Assembly: GCA_022225965.2 (NCBI GenBank)
Contig: JAKJXP020000010.1
Coordinates: 248,001 to 312,000 of the forward strand
Source: Diatrype stigma
Taxonomy: Eukaryota; Ascomycota; Sordariomycetes; Xylariales; Diatrypaceae
Reading direction: 5' to 3'
DNA length: 64,000 bases
Shown one piece after another: positions 1 to 10,715 of this stretch. The notes beneath the pieces were generated by a model. The model saw only the letters and a list, made by a program, of their open reading frames with translations, ran no database searches and was not told the DNA's origin. Position 1 is the stretch's first letter. Every line of letters begins with the position of its first letter. The position numbers and the translations under genes are program-made.

Positions 1-1595
1 TGCCATGATCCTTTTGCCCGAAGGTGCTTGTGGGCAGCGCTTTTCTTGACACCATATGAATCATCCCCAAGCATCAGCGTGGCGTTGAACTGCAACGGGA
101 CAGACTCCAGTATATCGGGTTGAAAAGGCGAAGAAAATTACTAAAAGTTCTAGTCAGTATCTATAACTGGATGCTATGAAGCTTCAGGTTGGCTGTAAAA
201 AAAATAGCAGAGCAACATTGTTCATTGTTACTAAGAGATTGTTGATAGCATTTAATATAGATCAGCTACATAAGAATATAGTTAACTGCTTCTCATGTTG
301 CTTCGAGCGGCCAGAAACATTGGAAGGTAGTCTCACCCAGTTAGTTACCTAGGTAGAGAAGTAGTAGATCGAGGCTATGTAAAGGGCAATCGGGTTAGTA
401 GAGCGAAACAACGCATGCTGTCGTAGATCCTATTATCTAGACTTTGTCTCGGGGAATTCCCGCCAACCCACTTCGTACATTTCAACGAGCTCCTTGAAGC
501 TAGGGACCTATATAGGTATAACATACGGTGCGTACATGGGGTCATCCACGGACCCTAAACGAACGCGAAGGCTAGTCACGGGTGGCTATGCGTAGATGAA
601 ATGAGTTATCACACTGGCTATTGCCATTATGCAGTTGGACGTCAAGGACATCATGAAGCGGAGACATGATGAACGTCTCTCGGTAAGTTCGGTATGACAC
701 CTTCGTGCTGCTGCGAATGGGATAAGCTCAAATCTCGACGCTCATCTGCCCCTGTCTTTCTCCATCCCCTTTCCTCTTTGCCCTGGGGCTGGGAAAGTGC
801 TATCCCCCGTAGACATTTCGCGCCATTACTAAGGGCAGCTAAATGAAAAATGCACCTCCCATAACTCACCTCCATCACCTGCCCCTCGTAGATTGCCTAT
901 TGTTGCCTTGGCCAAGTTCAGGAAGATAGACGTAGCCGCCAATTCGGTGGCTATGAGCTATCATTGCTTGAGTGTGTATCGTGATGTAGGGGGTGTTCCC
1001 AAATCCGCAAACCAAACCTTTTGTAGCGTCGAAAATGCACGTCTAGACGTGAGGCTCGCCAACATGTGAGCCCCGGTGAGCTCCAGCCACTGGCCGAAAA
1101 TGGGGGAAATACCACCTCGTTCTGTCGATATCCCATTGAAGTCTTTCCCCTGCTGCAAGCCACAACTCCGAAAAGCTCCTGGCCCTTCCCCCTTCGGAAA
1201 ATGACAGGCCGAATTAGGTCCTGTGCATCTACACCCTCTTCTATGTCGACCTCACCTTTACTTCAACCGCCATCTCTCACATCTCAATTTTCGAGGAATA
1301 AGATTCGACACTGCCCATCCAAGACCGGCGATCATTGCTGGATCCAGCACGTAACTAAGAGAGGCTCTACTAGGCTACCCAGCTATACGGTAATCAGGAT
1401 GGACACGAGGAATGTTGTGCGTCGCGAGCGATTCTCGGTCGACGCGCCGCAGATGTCCGCCAATGCCCGCCGCTGCCAATGCGACGAGGTTGGACTTATT
1501 ACTACGATATGCTACGTTCCCAAGTAGCATCGAGTCTGTCAGTCAGTCAGTCTGTCAGCCAGCCAGTCGGTCACGTACACCCACCGGCTACTATG
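1..1595. other. Intergenic stretch at left edge, no gene recognised
   Basis: Only short open frames without recognisable domains occur here. Most of them open with non-ATG codons and none links to another by convincing splice sites. The right part contains direct repeats of the CAGT/CAGC type near 1538-1570 and leads into the promoter of the carboxylesterase gene. A gene ending to the left of the window could have its 3' UTR here, but nothing in the sequence proves it. Confidence 0.5.
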
Positions 1596-1602
1596 TATAT
1601 AA
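1596..1602 (+). promoter_or_regulatory. Candidate TATA box of the carboxylesterase gene
   Basis: The heptamer TATATAA lies about 154 bp upstream of the chosen ATG at 1756. Between them is a purine-rich leader with four GACGA units at about 1680-1700. Position and sequence fit a core promoter, but no transcript evidence is available. Confidence 0.4.
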
Positions 1603-1755
1603 GTCACCATCATCTGGTCGGAAGCAGAAGAGGACCAAACCTCTGCGCCAAGCACAACACCTTACACAACCCAGGTTCGAGACGAGACGAGACGAGACGA
1701 AACAGACGAACAAATAGGAGCCTCTTCTTTTGCTTGCTTCGAGTGAGTGTTCAAG

Positions 1756-3555
1756 ATGCGCATTCCGCAGCATCGACAGGTACCCCTGCCGTTTCTGCTG
1801 TTGTTAGGCGCCGCCGCCGCATCTCTCCAGCCAACCCCAGGGCTCCACGATACCGATGCTAGACGCTCATCGAGCCGAACCCCGATCGCGCTCGACGGCT
1901 ACGGACAGTTCACAGGCACGGAGGTCAACACGAGCTTCAGCGGGGCGGCGCTCCCGCGCGCCGTCGACGCCTGGCTCGGGATAGAGTACGCGGCGCAGCC
2001 GGTCGGCACCACGGGGCGGTTTACGGCGGCCGGGTGGCCGGCGCCCTTCTCCGGCGTGCGGGCCGCGACGGCGTACGGCAAGAAGTGCATCCAGGACGAG
2101 CGGGTGCCGCTCGACGCGCAGGACGAGGCGTGCCTGACCTTCAACGTGTACCGGACGCAGGGGGTGCCGCTGGACCGGAAGCTGCCGGTGCTGGTGTACA
2201 TCCACGGCGGGCTGTTCCTCATCGGCGGCTGGGACAGCTTCGACGGGGCGTCGTTCGTGGCGCGGGCGCCCCCGGCCCTCGTCGCCGTCACCTTCCACTA
2301 CCGGCTCAGCTCGTTCGGGTCGCTGCCGTCGCGCCTCTTCGCCGACCGCGGCCTGCTCAACCTCGGCCTGCGCGACCAGCACTTCTTCCTCAGCCAGTTC
2401 GTGCAGCGCCACATCGCCGCGTTCGGCGGCGACCCGGCCGCCGTGACCATCGGCGGCCGCTCCGCCGGCGCCCACTCCGTCGGCTTCCACTACATGCACA
2501 ACTACGGCGAGGACGCGGACGCGGACGCGGACCAGCCGCCGTACTTCGCGCGCGCGATCCAGCACTCGGGCGCGGCGACGGCGAGGGGGTGGCCGAACGC
2601 CACGGCGCCGCGGTACGCGGCGCAGTACGAGAGGTTCCGGGCCTACCTGAACTGCACCGCGGACGACGACGACGCGGTCCTGGCCTGCCTGCGCGCCGCC
2701 GACGTGTCGGCCATCCGCGACGTCAGCCTGGAGCTGTACGCGAGCTCGCTCGACACGCTGGCGTACCCGTTCCAGCCGGTGCAGGGCGGGCCGCTGCTGG
2801 AGAAGTCCGGGACGCGGTCGGGGCTCGACGGGACGTTCCACCGCGTGCCGGTGCTGGCGTCGTCGGTGACGGACGAGGGGTCGCTGGACGTGCCCGGCAC
2901 GCTCGAGACCAACGACGACTTCCTGTCGTACCTGCGCGGCGTGGCGCCGGGGCTCACCGACGACGACGCGGCGCAGCTCGGCGCGCTGTACCCGGACCCC
3001 AGCGCCATCCAAGACGACGACGACGACGGGGGGCAGGAATCGCCCTACGCCAACTCGCCCAACAGCACGCAGTTCAAGCGCGTGTCGGCGGCGTACGGGG
3101 ACTACTTCGTGATCTGCGCGCAGCAGTCGGCGGCGTCGCTGGCGGCGTCGGCGGGCGTGGCGGCCTGGAAGGTGCGGTTCGACACCAACGACTCGCTGCC
3201 GGCGTGGCAGGGCGTGCCGCACGGCGCCGACGCGCCCTACACGTGGGGGGCGCCGGCGCCGGCCGTCGAGCACCCGCGCGAGAGCGCCGCCTACCTCGCC
3301 TACCTGGCCAGCTTCGTCGCCACCGGCGACCCCAACGCCCTGCGCCAGCCGGGCACGCCCCTCTGGCCGCGGTACGAACTGCCCCAATCTCAGCAAGAGG
3401 AGGATCCGACAGCGGCGGCGGCGGCGGCGGCGGCGCCGCAACAGCAGCTCCTGCTGCGGAATCGAGGCGGGGTCGCGGTGGAGCGGGATGATGTTCGGAG
3501 CGAGGCGTGCCGGTTCTGGAGAGATCCGGAGAGGGCGCTGCGGCTGAATAAGTAA
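1756..3555 (+). CDS. Secreted type-B carboxylesterase (cholinesterase/lipase-like)
   Basis: Single-exon gene of 599 residues, an alpha/beta-hydrolase predicted to cleave carboxylic esters outside the cell. The first ATG is at 1756; the frame is open upstream only through a GTG. Residues 1-24 form a signal peptide with a Leu-rich core (PLPFLLLLGAAAASLQ). The oxyanion motif VYIHGG is near residue 150, and the nucleophile elbow GRSAG (Ser in GGDPAAVTIGGRSAG) is near residue 237. The acidic residue is probably the Glu in TDEGS and the catalytic His lies in GVPHGAD. An RxxFxRxxE-like C-terminus and length near 550-600 match family ES/PF00135. Asp-rich and Ala-rich low-complexity inserts occur. The coding region is very GC-rich, which opens long antisense frames that are shadows. 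The natural substrate is not deducible. Confidence 0.9.
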   Translation: MRIPQHRQVPLPFLLLLGAAAASLQPTPGLHDTDARRSSSRTPIALDGYGQFTGTEVNTSFSGAALPRAVDAWLGIEYAAQPVGTTGRFTAAGWPAPFSGVRAATAYGKKCIQDERVPLDAQDEACLTFNVYRTQGVPLDRKLPVLVYIHGGLFLIGGWDSFDGASFVARAPPALVAVTFHYRLSSFGSLPSRLFADRGLLNLGLRDQHFFLSQFVQRHIAAFGGDPAAVTIGGRSAGAHSVGFHYMHNYGEDADADADQPPYFARAIQHSGAATARGWPNATAPRYAAQYERFRAYLNCTADDDDAVLACLRAADVSAIRDVSLELYASSLDTLAYPFQPVQGGPLLEKSGTRSGLDGTFHRVPVLASSVTDEGSLDVPGTLETNDDFLSYLRGVAPGLTDDDAAQLGALYPDPSAIQDDDDDGGQESPYANSPNSTQFKRVSAAYGDYFVICAQQSAASLAASAGVAAWKVRFDTNDSLPAWQGVPHGADAPYTWGAPAPAVEHPRESAAYLAYLASFVATGDPNALRQPGTPLWPRYELPQSQQEEDPTAAAAAAAAPQQQLLLRNRGGVAVERDDVRSEACRFWRDPERALRLNK

Positions 3556-4429
3556 AAAGTGTTGGTGATGACCAAAATACTTCGTACCATCGTGCAAGGT
3601 GAAGAAGGGGCGGTGTTGTCCAGTTGGCGACGTCGACAATTGCGGTCGGAATGGATGCATAGGAGACGAAGTAGAGTTAGATGAACTTGATGGGCATATG
3701 ACACCACCTAGGTTAATAATAATAGTAGATATGGTAGATGCCAGTGGGAATAGCTGTGTAGTACATAACAGGAACATTCTATTCGTTGTATATAGTCAGC
3801 TAGGATGCTGTATTGGCGACCAAGCCATTAGCAATGTAAGGTATCTGTTTCAAATCTTGATTTACTTGTGTCCGCTTAGAGTACGGATAAACCCGTGCAG
3901 TGGACGGCCTTGTTCGGAACCCGGCCTCTGTGAATCACCGCCTGGAGACCATCGAGGAAAAGGAAAAGGGGTGACGAGTAGGTGAGCTGCTTAAGCCAAA
4001 GTCCCCAGTCTTCATCCTCCACTCGCTCTACCGATTAAGAGAGTGGTGAAGTGGGAGCCCTGACTTCTCGTTCAACGAGAAGGAACTGCGAAATCTGATG
4101 ATCCAGAGAAGTGAAACCGTCCAACGCTTATCTGGGCCATGGTTAGGTCACCCCCTATCACACGTAGATTCGCCATCTCGATATAACGCGTCGTCTTCAA
4201 CTGACAAGGTAAGTCACAGAGAGGCGGGTAACGATTGGTGATCAGGAATTAGTAACTAGGTACCTAGTAGGTAGTCTTGAACGTCTCACAGTAAGCGGAT
4301 TTCGCAGGGTATCGCGTGTTACATTGCATGCATACCTAAATACTCAGGTACTTATATCGGCTCCTGGCCGGCTTCCCCTTCTCCCCCCTTTCCCCTTCCC
4401 ATCCGTTCGATAATACCGGCCGGACTCAT
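3556..4429. other. Intergenic region between convergent genes
   Basis: This is the 3' flank of the carboxylesterase and of the cyclophilin gene, which is read in the opposite direction. The frames found here are short and featureless. A TACCTAGGTA-like repeat copy occurs at about 4258-4275. I see no gene. Confidence 0.6.
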
Positions 4430-6235
4430 TTATCGCGCCCCACGCCCCGCAAGCGCGCTAGCCCTAGCGAGCTTCGCGTTCCGCGCCTGGTCCCGCGCCT
4501 GGTCCCACTCCCGGCCGGACCCCGTGCCGCCGCCGGCCTCGCCGCGGCGCGCCCGCTGCTCCTCCTTGAGGGTGCGCGCCTTCTCGCGCGGGTCGATGAC
4601 GATCAGCTCCTCCTCGGCCTTCTTGCGGTACGTCAGGTCCTTGCCGAGCTTGTCGGCCGCGAAGCTGAGCCGGTGCGTGATCCAGGACGTGTCATCGTCG
4701 TCGTCGGAGTCGGTAGCCTCGTTATCTGCTTTCCTCTTCCCCCCTCCCTCCTCCTCCTCTCCCGCCCACGATCGGCAGCTCTGGCAGTTCGCGATGAAGT
4801 GGAGGTCGCAGAGCGCAGCTTCGTCGTCCTGATCGGCGTCGTCGCCGTTTTCATCATTTTTCGCTTTGCTTGCGGTGGCTGTATCTTCCTGTCTAATTTG
4901 TACGTCGTCCTCTGCTCGCTTTGACGATGTTTGTTTGGTAGAGGTGTTCTTATTACTCTGCTGCGCTTTCGATGACGACTCGACCAGCTTGGATCGGAAC
5001 GCCTCGAATGCCGAGAGGTCCGCATTCGACATCGTGCCCTCGCCGTCGCGCCGCCGCTTGCGACCGCGCATCGAGCTCTCGGGTATGAGTCGTTCGAGTG
5101 CCGTCTTCTTGACCTCCTTCACAGGCTCCTCCACGTCGTAGACCGTCCGCTTCATAGACGCTTTAAGTGCTGCTATCTCCTCGTTGGCTCGTTCTAAGGC
5201 TGACTTCTTTGGCCGCTCCGGCTCTGGGGAAAATTCGTCGTAGGTAGGTTTGGTAGGAGCCTCCTTTTCCCGCGGCGGAGGGGGAGGAGACGGGCGTCGT
5301 ATTGTTTCTGTTGTTGTATCTGGTTTAGTCTTATCTGCTACGGGCTCACGGACCGGAATGGACGTCGTGGCTGTTTTCTCTTCTTGCCCCTTCTTGATGC
5401 TGCTCTTCGGCTTCTTGGACATAGGTGCTTCTGCTGGTTCTTCGTCGTCTAAGTCCATGACTATCCTCGTGTCAAACTTAGCCTTCTTAATCACGGGCAC
5501 GTCCTCATCGCCGCCGCCCTCCTCATCCCCAAAACTCAGTAGTTTCTTGCCGCCCTTCGCTTTCTTCTTCTTCGCAGGCTTAGTGGGAGCCTGCGATGGC
5601 TGGCTCCGCGCCGCGACCCGCTCTCGCTTCTTCATGTCCTCGAAGGGGTTGACCAGGATCTCGACGCCGGTGATCTTGATGGGGTAGAGGGGCCGCTCGC
5701 TGCCCTCGGCCACCTCGGACTCGCCCATGCGCGCCAGGTTGTAAATAGTGTCGCCGACGATGCGGCCGAACAGGGTGTTGCGGCCATCGAGCTCGGGGGC
5801 CTTGTCGAGCGTGAAGAAGAACTGGCTGGCGTTGGTGTCGGGGCGGCCGTCGTTCGCCATGCCCAGCAGGCCGCGACGGTTGAACTTCAGGCGCGAGTGG
5901 CTCTCGTCCTTGAAGTTCACACCGGTCGGGCCCGCGTTCCGCCCCCGCCGCTGGTCCAGCGGCCACGCGTCCAGGTCGCCGCCGTACGCGCCGCCATCGT
6001 ATATCGACTCGCCGCCGTTGCCGGTGCCGGTCGGATCGCCGCCCTGGAGGATGAAGCCGGGAACCAGCCGGTGGAATATGGTCCCGTCGTAGTAGCCGTC
6101 GAGGCACAGCTGCAGAAAGTTCCGCGACGCGAGCGGCGTCTGCTTCGCGAACAGCTCGACCGAGAGGTCGCCGAGCGTCGTGTGCAGGATCAGGGAGGCG
6201 GTCGGCTGGGGCTCGAGGTTGTAGATCGAGGACAT
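4430..6235 (-). CDS. CWC27: Cwc27-type peptidyl-prolyl isomerase (spliceosomal cyclophilin)
   Basis: A 601-residue protein encoded in one exon. Residues 12-200 form a cyclophilin domain: TTLGDLSVELF, NFLQLCLDGYYDGTIFHR, FILQGGDPTGTG and the SQFFFTL/GRNTLFG motifs are all present. Several substitutions at the classical active site (for example FFFTL in place of FFI.T) are typical of the Cwc27/SDCCAG10 group, which associates with the activated spliceosome (Bact) in the nucleus. The C-terminal 400 residues are charged, Lys/Glu-rich and probably disordered or helical, with a conserved-looking stretch just before the end (DLTYRKKAEEELIVIDPREKAR, quoted from about residue 540 in part). Length and architecture match fungal Cwc27. 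It may not be catalytically active. Identification is firm; activity is inferred. Confidence 0.9.
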   Translation of the reverse strand: MSSIYNLEPQPTASLILHTTLGDLSVELFAKQTPLASRNFLQLCLDGYYDGTIFHRLVPGFILQGGDPTGTGNGGESIYDGGAYGGDLDAWPLDQRRGRNAGPTGVNFKDESHSRLKFNRRGLLGMANDGRPDTNASQFFFTLDKAPELDGRNTLFGRIVGDTIYNLARMGESEVAEGSERPLYPIKITGVEILVNPFEDMKKRERVAARSQPSQAPTKPAKKKKAKGGKKLLSFGDEEGGGDEDVPVIKKAKFDTRIVMDLDDEEPAEAPMSKKPKSSIKKGQEEKTATTSIPVREPVADKTKPDTTTETIRRPSPPPPPREKEAPTKPTYDEFSPEPERPKKSALERANEEIAALKASMKRTVYDVEEPVKEVKKTALERLIPESSMRGRKRRRDGEGTMSNADLSAFEAFRSKLVESSSKAQQSNKNTSTKQTSSKRAEDDVQIRQEDTATASKAKNDENGDDADQDDEAALCDLHFIANCQSCRSWAGEEEEGGGKRKADNEATDSDDDDDTSWITHRLSFAADKLGKDLTYRKKAEEELIVIDPREKARTLKEEQRARRGEAGGGTGSGREWDQARDQARNAKLARASALAGRGAR

Positions 6236-7057
6236 CTTGTCGTCGTTGACGCTGGCGTTGACGCTGACGTCGCGTCGGTCGTCGCCTCTCTTTCTCTCGC
6301 TCCGGGCGCCCTAAGAAATATGCCGACGGGATTGGTTGGTTTCGGTTCGGCGATATCGCATTGAAGTAGCTCAATTGTATCTGGGCAGTTGTGCTCCTTT
6401 GTTGCTCCGTATGTCGATGGTAAGTTGTTGGAGTTTACAGACAAGGTAGGTAACTAGGAGGTAGCAAGGTAGCTATGAATAGGTAAACCCGGATGTAGAT
6501 CATTTTCTTATCTTATCGTAGCTAATACTTGTACTTGCTTATGTTCCATGAATCCATTTAGCCACGCTGCTGCGACTCGATGAATATGACGTTACCTAAT
6601 TTCTAATGTACGCAGGATAGGAGAAGGAAACCTGTTGATGCAATTCACAGAGTTCTTCCCTCTTACGGCCGTAATCACCACGTGGAAAACGAATACGTAT
6701 GAACTATCAAAGCTATCTATCTGGGGTATCATTGCAAGAAACAGTGTAGCTCTCGGATCCCTGTTCGCAGATAAAAAGCAGCATAATGGGTATCAGATGA
6801 AAGAAAAGACGAGACGAATAGGCTAATCGGGACAAGGCGATGCCAACCGCATATAAGCACGTTGGCCGTATTACTGAAGCGGCTAGAAAAGAAAAACAAG
6901 AAGACGATGGAGGAAAACAAGGAGGAGAAACGAGTTGAAGTATGGACGCAAGTATGCGGTTCTGCGATGCATCTTGTCGCCCGTTGCATGCAAGGAGCAA
7001 ACTATCCCCGTGTCAGAGCCAGACACATACCTTCGCATTGGCTGCTCTGCCAGTCTA
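6236..7057. other. Intergenic region, no gene recognised
   Basis: Contains the cyclophilin promoter and the 3' flank of the next minus-strand gene. Repeats of the GGTAGGTAACTAGG type lie at 6446-6475. The small overlapping frames at 6713-7000 on both strands have no domain, codon bias or splice support. Confidence 0.5.
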
Positions 7058-8851
7058 CTATGAGGCCTTCTTGGAGGCGGCCCGACTCAGGCGACGGCCC
7101 TCGTTATCAAAGCGGGCATCCCACCCCTCCCCTAGGGTCGTGAAGAGCTCGTCAGTCAGCTTCTTCTTCTTAGCAGCTTGCCCCCCCTCTGTTTTCTGCG
7201 TTTTCTGGTCTCCGTCAGGGCCAGAGGCCTGCATCTGGGTCTGGGTCTGGGCCTGGGTCTGAGCTTGAGCTTCATCCCTGTTTGGCTTCTGCTTCTCGGG
7301 TTCTCCGACCGTTGTCTGGGGATGATCTTGCTGGTGCCCTTGACGCTCGGCGTCGCCCCCAACCGGCTCCTTCCGCGCGCTCCCTCCCTTGCCCTTCGTT
7401 CGTATCTGGGGAGGATCCGAGAATTTCTTAAACTCCGGTACGTCCTCCTCCTCGTCACCGACGAGGCTGAACGTCTGGCTGCCCATCTGGCGCAAGAAGG
7501 CCTCACCCCTCTGGAGTTCCTTCCATTCGGTGTGTCTCCCTTCCCTCTTCTTCTTAAGATGTGACATGGCTGCGAAGAAATACCGATCGTACTCCTCGGC
7601 GGACGCACTGTCATCTGGGGGGTTCCTGTAACCGATAGCTGCGGACGTCTCCCGCTCGAGCTGTCGACATCTTAGTTCGAACTCGATCTGGCTCTTCGTC
7701 TTGGGGCGCTCGGTGACGGTCGGTGTGGTCTGGGGTTTAGGGTTGGGAGGTGCTTGAGCTGGGCCTGGGCCTGGACCTCCGTTTGGTTCCCCTGATTTCA
7801 TGTTCATGAGTTCTTTCTGAAGCCAAACCCTATTCGAGCGGCGGAGAGGACCTGTGAACGGCGTTGGATTCAGGACATACGCTTGGGCTTTTTTCTTGCC
7901 TTCCCTTCCGTCGGAATATTTGGCGCTGCTGTCATGCCGAGAAGTTTGCGTTTGGTATTCAACTTCGCCGTCGCCATCGCCATCATCTGCTCGTTGTAGG
8001 TGGGCATTCCGTCCGCCTGGGGATTGTTGTCTCGTCTGAGCTCCGGGGCTCTGCCCTTGTCCATAGAATAGGTCGGATCTAAGAGAAGTTAGTGGTATGC
8101 GACGAAGGATTAGCATCTATTCATGCGAATAGTATGTACTCACGCATGATACAATCTGTAGTTGCCTCGGAGGTGCCTAATCGTATACCTAGACGAAAGC
8201 TTACTTTTTCTGGTACTGAATAAACCTATGAGACTGATTGGGCCGAATGGGTGATGGCTTTACAGATGTCGATTTCGATGCCGAGCCTGGATGTGGTGGA
8301 TTGTTCGAGTTCCCATGTATTACCATGACTGGAGCATCTTGAGGATGTGGCTGATGGTTTGAGAGCGAGTTGCGATCGAGACTGCCCGCGTTTCCAAAAT
8401 ACCCGTAGCTGGTGCCATGAACCGGGGACTTTGAACTGCAGATGCTTGAAATGGTGCTTTGGCCGGAAGGACTTCCCTGGGGCGTACTTTCCTCGCGTCG
8501 TAGGTTCGTTCCTTCCCCGTTGCAATCATTACTAATCATCACAAGTATCTGCGCAGCTGCCAGAACTTCAGGATCCTCATCAGCATAATCTGGTCCTGCC
8601 TGTGGCACATCGTCCATCGTGCGTGGGGCTGAGGGCGGGCTGGAATTAAGCAACGAGTTGATTAGGCCTTTCTGACGGCTACGAGTATTTGTAAATGGTG
8701 AGCCGGAGGTACTTGGGGTGCCAAGGTTGGGATATGCTGGCAGTGATGGTCTACTCGCTTTTGTAGTGCGTGGCCCAAGGTTGTTCGGAGCGACAGATAG
8801 CGATAGCTGATCGTCGGGGTCGTCCTCTCTGAGAAGTGTTCGAATGTCCAT
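7058..8851 (-). CDS. Unassigned multi-exon protein, exon structure partly unresolved
   Basis: I do not recognise the family. The first exon begins at ATG 8851 (MDIRTLLREDDPDDQ) and runs to a GTAAGC donor at about 8206; it is Ser/Pro/Asn-rich and looks disordered. The last exon ends at 7058 and encodes a Pro/Lys/Gln-rich region with a helical core (SQIEFELRCRQLERE, then EEYDRYFFAAMSHLKKK). In between, an acceptor CTAAC..CTTAG at about 8077 is clear. Two overlapping frames then compete at 7870-8075: one containing TYNEQMMAMATAKLNTKR, with higher GC at third positions, and one continuous with the last exon. The first would need a phase-1 intron starting at GTATGT near 7880. A 12-nt microexon between two introns at 8100-8205 is also possible. 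The gene is probably real; its exact protein is uncertain. Confidence 0.55.
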
Positions 8852-9522
8852 GTTGACTGCGGCTGTCAAGAGGGAAGGGAGGGTATTGATGCTTTGATAT
8901 CGAAGCAACTGGCATATGCTGTTTATCTATATTTAACCTGCTGTGGCCACCGTACAATGCTGCGTGCATGTAGTCGTTCTAGTTGCCTGAGAATTCCTTT
9001 TGCGACTTTTTGAACCCCTTCGGCTACCTAGGAAACTCCCATGCGCTTTAGGAGGACGTGTTAGCGATATTGGAAATTGAAAGATGAACAATTGCGATGA
9101 AGTAGATAGTTAGTCCTGCCTCAATAAAGAAACTAAGATTGTCAAGGATCTAGGTTTTTGGATTTCTGCTAGAGGACCTTCGCGCAAGGGGAAGTGGGCG
9201 AGGAAATCACCTGAAGAACAAAACGGTGGTGCGAACCTTATGAGCCAGGATAAAACGTCGAAACACTGTAGGTTGTGATAGTCAAATGGCTGCGCGATAG
9301 GAACTGTTACGTGGTGGTAAACTAGCAAGCAAACAATGATTTCTAGGCACGGTCGAGGAGTTCGACCATGCCTGAGTAAATAGGTAACCCGGCAACTGGT
9401 CCTACTCTTGGTCATGAATTGAACTTAGACGGTGCTAGAGATAAGCATGTACCTAGACGAATTCAGGGGACCTTGAAACTTTTCTATTAGAGGAATGCCG
9501 TGCCCTGCCCGACTTTGGCTTT
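8852..9522. other. Intergenic region, no gene recognised
   Basis: Promoter side of the unassigned gene and 3' flank of deoxyhypusine synthase. A 101-codon frame at 9110-9415 lacks any domain, supporting codon bias or convincing start and is not called. Confidence 0.5.
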
Positions 9523-10715
9523 CTATTGATCTTTAGCGAATGTGCTAGCTACGATGAAAGGGAAGCAGGCGGAGGCTTCAAGATAAACCTGCGGCGAGAT
9601 TAGCGATATATTCGGGCAAGAGCATGGTACACAGAGAAGGGGTGATCACGCATACTTTAATGTGGTCTGCCCCTGCCTTGATTTTCCCCCAAGAGACAGC
9701 TTCATCAGGTCGTGCTCCGGCATCACTGCCATCGAACTCCTGCGCCGTGTTGATATACACAGCTGACTCTGCGCCATTTCTCATCAAGCAGGCATTTGCA
9801 ATATGATGCTTGACCACTCCGCCTCCCAAGATGATCATGCCAGCCCGCTTTGCGTGGACCGCGATGGTGTTGACTTTCCGGATGTCTTCGACAAGGTCGA
9901 TTTTCAGCTGCTTTGGCGACGCCTTGAAAGTGTGGAAGTAAAGCATGTCGCCTAAGCTCCCATCCGTCAGCGCTGGGCAGAAAACAGGGATGTTGTTCTT
10001 GTACGCCCAGTAGTACACCGACTTCTCATTGTTGATTTCTTTGCCTAGTCGGTGTATGACTTTGGATGGCGTCCAGTTGATCTCGTTCTCCGTGCCCTTG
10101 CTAGCCTCCTGTTCCTCTAACATCTTGTCCAGTATCGGCATCACCCAGTCCTCGAAAGCACAATAATTCGCATTGGGCACCATGAGGTTCCCTATGCGGT
10201 TTAGACCTTTCGATCTGAGCTCGGCGCCAGGGGCACTGAATGAAGACATGTAAGTGTCTCCGAGACACTTGATGAAGTCCTCCTCGATGCCCCCTGCTGT
10301 TGTGACGATGCACGACACATGCTTGTGCTCTACTAGGTACCGGAAAATCCCCCGGAGCCCGGACGAGATCATGTTGGATGTGTATCCAAGGAAGATAGTG
10401 GTTTTGTCTCCCGTCTCGGGATCCCGCCATGACCGCTTTGGCTGCTGTCAGTTGTCGTACACGATGACCGGAAACCCTTCATTTGCTAACCATGTCATTG
10501 ATGATCCGAACCGCCTCTCCTATAGCAGTCGCTTGGAACCCCATGCGACTCATGCGTGAAACCACGTCGTCTACGGTGATCGCCTTTCCCTTGAAGTCAT
10601 TGAAGTCGATCTCTTCCACTGTCTGCGCCCCTTGCGGGAGTTCCGCTGACGGAACTAACACAGCATTTGTCGCCGCAGAAGGGGGCAGGTTTGAATTAGG
10701 ATTGGAGTCCGCCAT
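9523..10715 (-). CDS. DYS1: Deoxyhypusine synthase
   Basis: Transfers the 4-aminobutyl group of spermidine, using NAD, to a lysine of translation factor eIF5A, the first step of hypusine formation in the cytosol. Three exons: 10715-10491, about 10441-9656 and 9588-9523. The introns are 49 nt (donor GTTAGC, acceptor CAG; an alternative acceptor 3 nt upstream adds one Gln) and 67 nt (GTATGC..CTAAT..GCAG), both phase 0. The start MADSNPNS is the ATG before [11 protein letters not shown]. Conserved blocks: [18 protein letters not shown] (NAD site), [43 protein letters not shown] and [10 protein letters not shown], with the catalytic Lys. The last exon of 22 codons supplies [17 protein letters not shown]; without it the reading frame stops early in a shadow tail. 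The total is 358 residues, the usual length. Confidence 0.93.

Noticed and set aside
1867..3777. A 636-codon open frame antisense to the carboxylesterase
   Set aside because: Arg/Val/Ala/Gly-rich composition, no domain, and it mirrors a GC-rich coding exon with all expected catalytic motifs on the other strand.
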